The translations under genes were made by a program, and so were the position numbers. 6,256 bases of DNA, taken from the NCBI GenBank assembly GCA_027460605.1, contig JAPZAN010000035.1:1-6256 (forward strand), written 5' to 3'. Source of the stretch: Candidatus Methanoperedens sp. (GTDB lineage: Archaea; Halobacteriota; Methanosarcinia; Methanosarcinales; Methanoperedenaceae). This document shows, in pieces, positions 4,765 through 6,256 of this stretch. The stretch's first letter is position 1. Every line of letters starts with the position of its first letter. The notes under the pieces are model-generated. The model had not been told where the DNA came from and did not search any database. It worked only from the letters and a program-made list of their open reading frames with translations.

Positions 4765-6009
4765 ATGGCGACAATAAGTGAAAAAATACTCAGCCGCGCC
4801 TGCGGCAAACCTGCATCAGCGGATGATTTTGTCGTGGCAAATATAGATTATGCAATGGCACACGACGGGACAAGCGTACTCGCCGTCCGGGCGTTTCGGG
4901 AAATGGGCGCAATGAAGGTCTGGGACCCGGCGCGGATAATAATACCGTTTGACCATATTGCGCCTGCCAACAACGAAACTGCGGCAAAATTGCAGCAAAA
5001 TATAAGGAACTGGATAAAAGAGCAGGGAATTACCAATTTCTTCGATGTCGGAGAAGGGATATGCCACCAGGTATTGCCTGAGCAGGGGTTTGCCATGCCA
5101 GGAAAACTCATAATCGGAGCGGATTCGCATTCATGCACATACGGCGCCTTCGGGGCGTTCGCGACCGGAGTAGGCGCAACGGATATGGCTGAGATTTTCG
5201 CAACCGGGAAACTGTGGCTTCGCATCCCGAAAACCATAAAGATAACCGTGAAAGGAAAACTTGCAAAAGGCGTATCTGCAAAGGACCTGACCCTCTATAT
5301 CATTAAAAATGTGGGCGCGGATGGCGCAAACTACAGGGCGATTGAATATTACGGCGAGACAATAAGCGAACTATCAATGGCGGAACGCATGACGCTGTGC
5401 AACATGGCTATCGAGATGGGAGCAAAAGCGGGCATCGTGCCGCCCGATGACAAAACCTTTGAATACCTGAAGGGAAGAGCGCGGGAAAAATACACTCCGG
5501 TGTATGCCGATGAGGACGCGCAGTATTGCGAAGAATTCAATTTCGATGCCGGTGAACTTGAGCCACAAATTGCGAAGCCTCATGAAGTGGATAATGTTTT
5601 CAACGTAGGCGAAGTGGCAGGAACACCGCTCGATCAGGTTTTCATAGGCTCATGCACTAACGGGCGATATGAGGATTTGGAGATAGTTGCAAATATCCTG
5701 CGCGGCAAAAAGGTAAAAGTAAGAACAATTGTGCTGCCTGCTTCACGTTCTGTGCTGATTAAAGCCACTGAATCGGGCATAATAGCCGCGCTTTTGAAAG
5801 CGGGCGTTATTATTGCGCCCCCCGGCTGCGGTCCCTGCCTTGGGGCACATATGGGAGTGATATGCGAAGGCGAGACATGCCTTTCCACTTCAAACCGCAA
5901 TTTCAAGGGCAGGATGGGAGCCGGGGGTCTTATTTATCTTTCATCGCCTGAAACGGCGGCGGCAAGCGCGTTAAGAGGGGAAATCGTTGACCCGAGGGAA
6001 GTGATTTGA
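4765..6009 (+). CDS. 3-isopropylmalate dehydratase / homoaconitase large subunit
   Basis: A complete 414-residue member of the archaeal LeuC/HacA branch of the aconitase family, cytosolic with a [4Fe-4S] cluster. The cluster cysteines are C297 (FIGSCTNGR), C355 and C358 (PPGCGPCLG). Active-site signatures are present: HDGT (33-36), GADSHSCTYGAFG (118-130) and STSNRNFKGRMG (374-385). LeuC interconverts 2- and 3-isopropylmalate in leucine synthesis; HacA acts on homocitrate and longer homologues toward 2-oxosuberate for coenzyme B. In archaea the substrate is set largely by the small subunit, which is not next to this gene: an unrelated regulator follows. The two names therefore cannot be separated here. 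The ATG at 4760 is out of frame and closes after five codons, so 4765 is the start, positioned for leaderless translation. The neighbouring methanofuran ligase hints at a cofactor role, but this is weak evidence. Confidence 0.9.
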   Translation: MATISEKILSRACGKPASADDFVVANIDYAMAHDGTSVLAVRAFREMGAMKVWDPARIIIPFDHIAPANNETAAKLQQNIRNWIKEQGITNFFDVGEGICHQVLPEQGFAMPGKLIIGADSHSCTYGAFGAFATGVGATDMAEIFATGKLWLRIPKTIKITVKGKLAKGVSAKDLTLYIIKNVGADGANYRAIEYYGETISELSMAERMTLCNMAIEMGAKAGIVPPDDKTFEYLKGRAREKYTPVYADEDAQYCEEFNFDAGELEPQIAKPHEVDNVFNVGEVAGTPLDQVFIGSCTNGRYEDLEIVANILRGKKVKVRTIVLPASRSVLIKATESGIIAALLKAGVIIAPPGCGPCLGAHMGVICEGETCLSTSNRNFKGRMGAGGLIYLSSPETAAASALRGEIVDPREVI

Positions 6010-6024
6010 ACTTTAAAAAATCCC

Positions 6025-6053
6025 ACTTCGTTATTTGACGAAGTACTCTTCGT
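6025..6053. promoter_or_regulatory. Three CTTCGT half-sites forming two overlapping inverted repeats; possible operator
   Basis: ACTTCG (6025-6030) is the inverse of CGAAGT (6039-6044), and ACGAAG (6038-6043) is the inverse of CTTCGT (6048-6053) with a 4-nt centre. The middle half-site is shared. The second palindrome ends 3 bp before the TATA box of the regulator gene, where a bound protein would block TFB or TBP. An alternative is that the first hairpin helps end the preceding LeuC/HacA transcript. Confidence 0.45.
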
Positions 6054-6056
6054 TAG

Positions 6057-6064
6057 TTTTATAT
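6057..6064 (+). promoter_or_regulatory. TATA box of the HTH regulator gene
   Basis: TTTTATAT is centred about 30 nt before the ATG at 6091. With no ribosome binding site before that ATG, a leaderless mRNA is likely. An ATG at 6063 closes after eight codons and is not the start. Confidence 0.55.
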
Positions 6065-6090
6065 GCCTTCACATCATAACCCGCCTTAAC

Positions 6091-6256
6091 ATGACCGAAA
6101 AAGCAGCTGTTGCTTCGTCGCCTGTCTCTCTTACTTCTGGTATCAATAATCCCCCCCTCAATGGTTCTGACCAGGATTTGCGAAATAAACTTGCAGAAAA
6201 AATGGCAGGTGAGATTACACTATCAGATAATCCCGGAGAAACATTAAAAAAATGGC
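6091..6256 (+). CDS. N-terminus of a probable archaeal XRE-type HTH regulator, cut by window end
   Basis: Fifty-five residues are visible. The first 27 or so are polar and low in complexity, rich in Ser, Ala, Pro and Asn. They are followed by DLRNKLAEKMAGEITLSDNP and then GETLKKW. That segment resembles the conserved stretch just before the helix-turn-helix domain in archaeal XRE-family regulators; the helix-turn-helix itself would lie beyond the window. The frame is open to the last base. A TATA box about 30 nt upstream and no ribosome binding site support leaderless translation from 6091. The gene follows LeuC/HacA on the same strand with its own promoter and a possible operator, suggesting autoregulation. 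The assignment rests on recognising one motif and is moderate. Confidence 0.6.
   Translation, partial: MTEKAAVASSPVSLTSGINNPPLNGSDQDLRNKLAEKMAGEITLSDNPGETLKKW

Noticed and set aside
4848..5237. A 129-codon open frame antisense to the LeuC/HacA gene
   Set aside because: It is a shadow of a strongly conserved coding frame and shows no recognisable protein features.

Overview
The window looks like chromosomal DNA from a methane-metabolising archaeon of the Methanosarcinales type. The main clues are an ATP-grasp enzyme resembling tyramine-glutamate ligase (methanofuran synthesis), an archaeal LeuC/HacA-type dehydratase (leucine or coenzyme B synthesis), archaeal TATA boxes about 26-30 nt before several start codons that lack ribosome binding sites, and an exported heme-protein gene. 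The exported heme protein makes an anaerobic methanotroph such as 'Ca. Methanoperedens' a reasonable guess. That assignment is inference; no rRNA or other marker gene is present.

Layout: (1) 1-926, minus: the N-terminal 308 residues of an exported ethylbenzene-dehydrogenase-type heme-binding protein with one CX3CH motif; its 3' end lies outside the window. (2) 1107-1733, plus: a complete metallo-beta-lactamase-fold hydrolase. (3) 1748-2070, minus: a small protein with a C-terminal membrane anchor, split between two frames at an A7 run that forms the sequence A_AAA_AAG. (4) 2071-2557: gene-free DNA holding a leader hairpin, a 147-bp MITE-like element with terminal inverted repeats and probable target duplications, and a dense array of perfect short-loop hairpins. 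(5) 2558-3510, plus: a flippase-like membrane protein gene with an internal deletion and frame change near its 3' end. (6) 3628-4515, minus: MfnD-like ATP-grasp ligase. (7) 4765-6009, plus: LeuC/HacA large subunit, divergent from the ligase across a 249-bp region containing a dispersed palindrome. (8) 6091-6256, plus: the start of a probable archaeal HTH regulator whose promoter carries three copies of a CTTCGT half-site.

The genes alternate strands and most are probably single-gene transcripts, so this is not one obvious operon. The clearest functional link is the divergent pair MfnD-like ligase / LeuC-HacA, both possibly serving synthesis of methanogenic cofactors. The most unusual material is non-coding: three palindrome families with the same internal design, a hairpin array with covarying stems, and the possible frameshift site. 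Two genes are disrupted (small membrane protein, flippase), so assembly error must be excluded before either is given a biological meaning.
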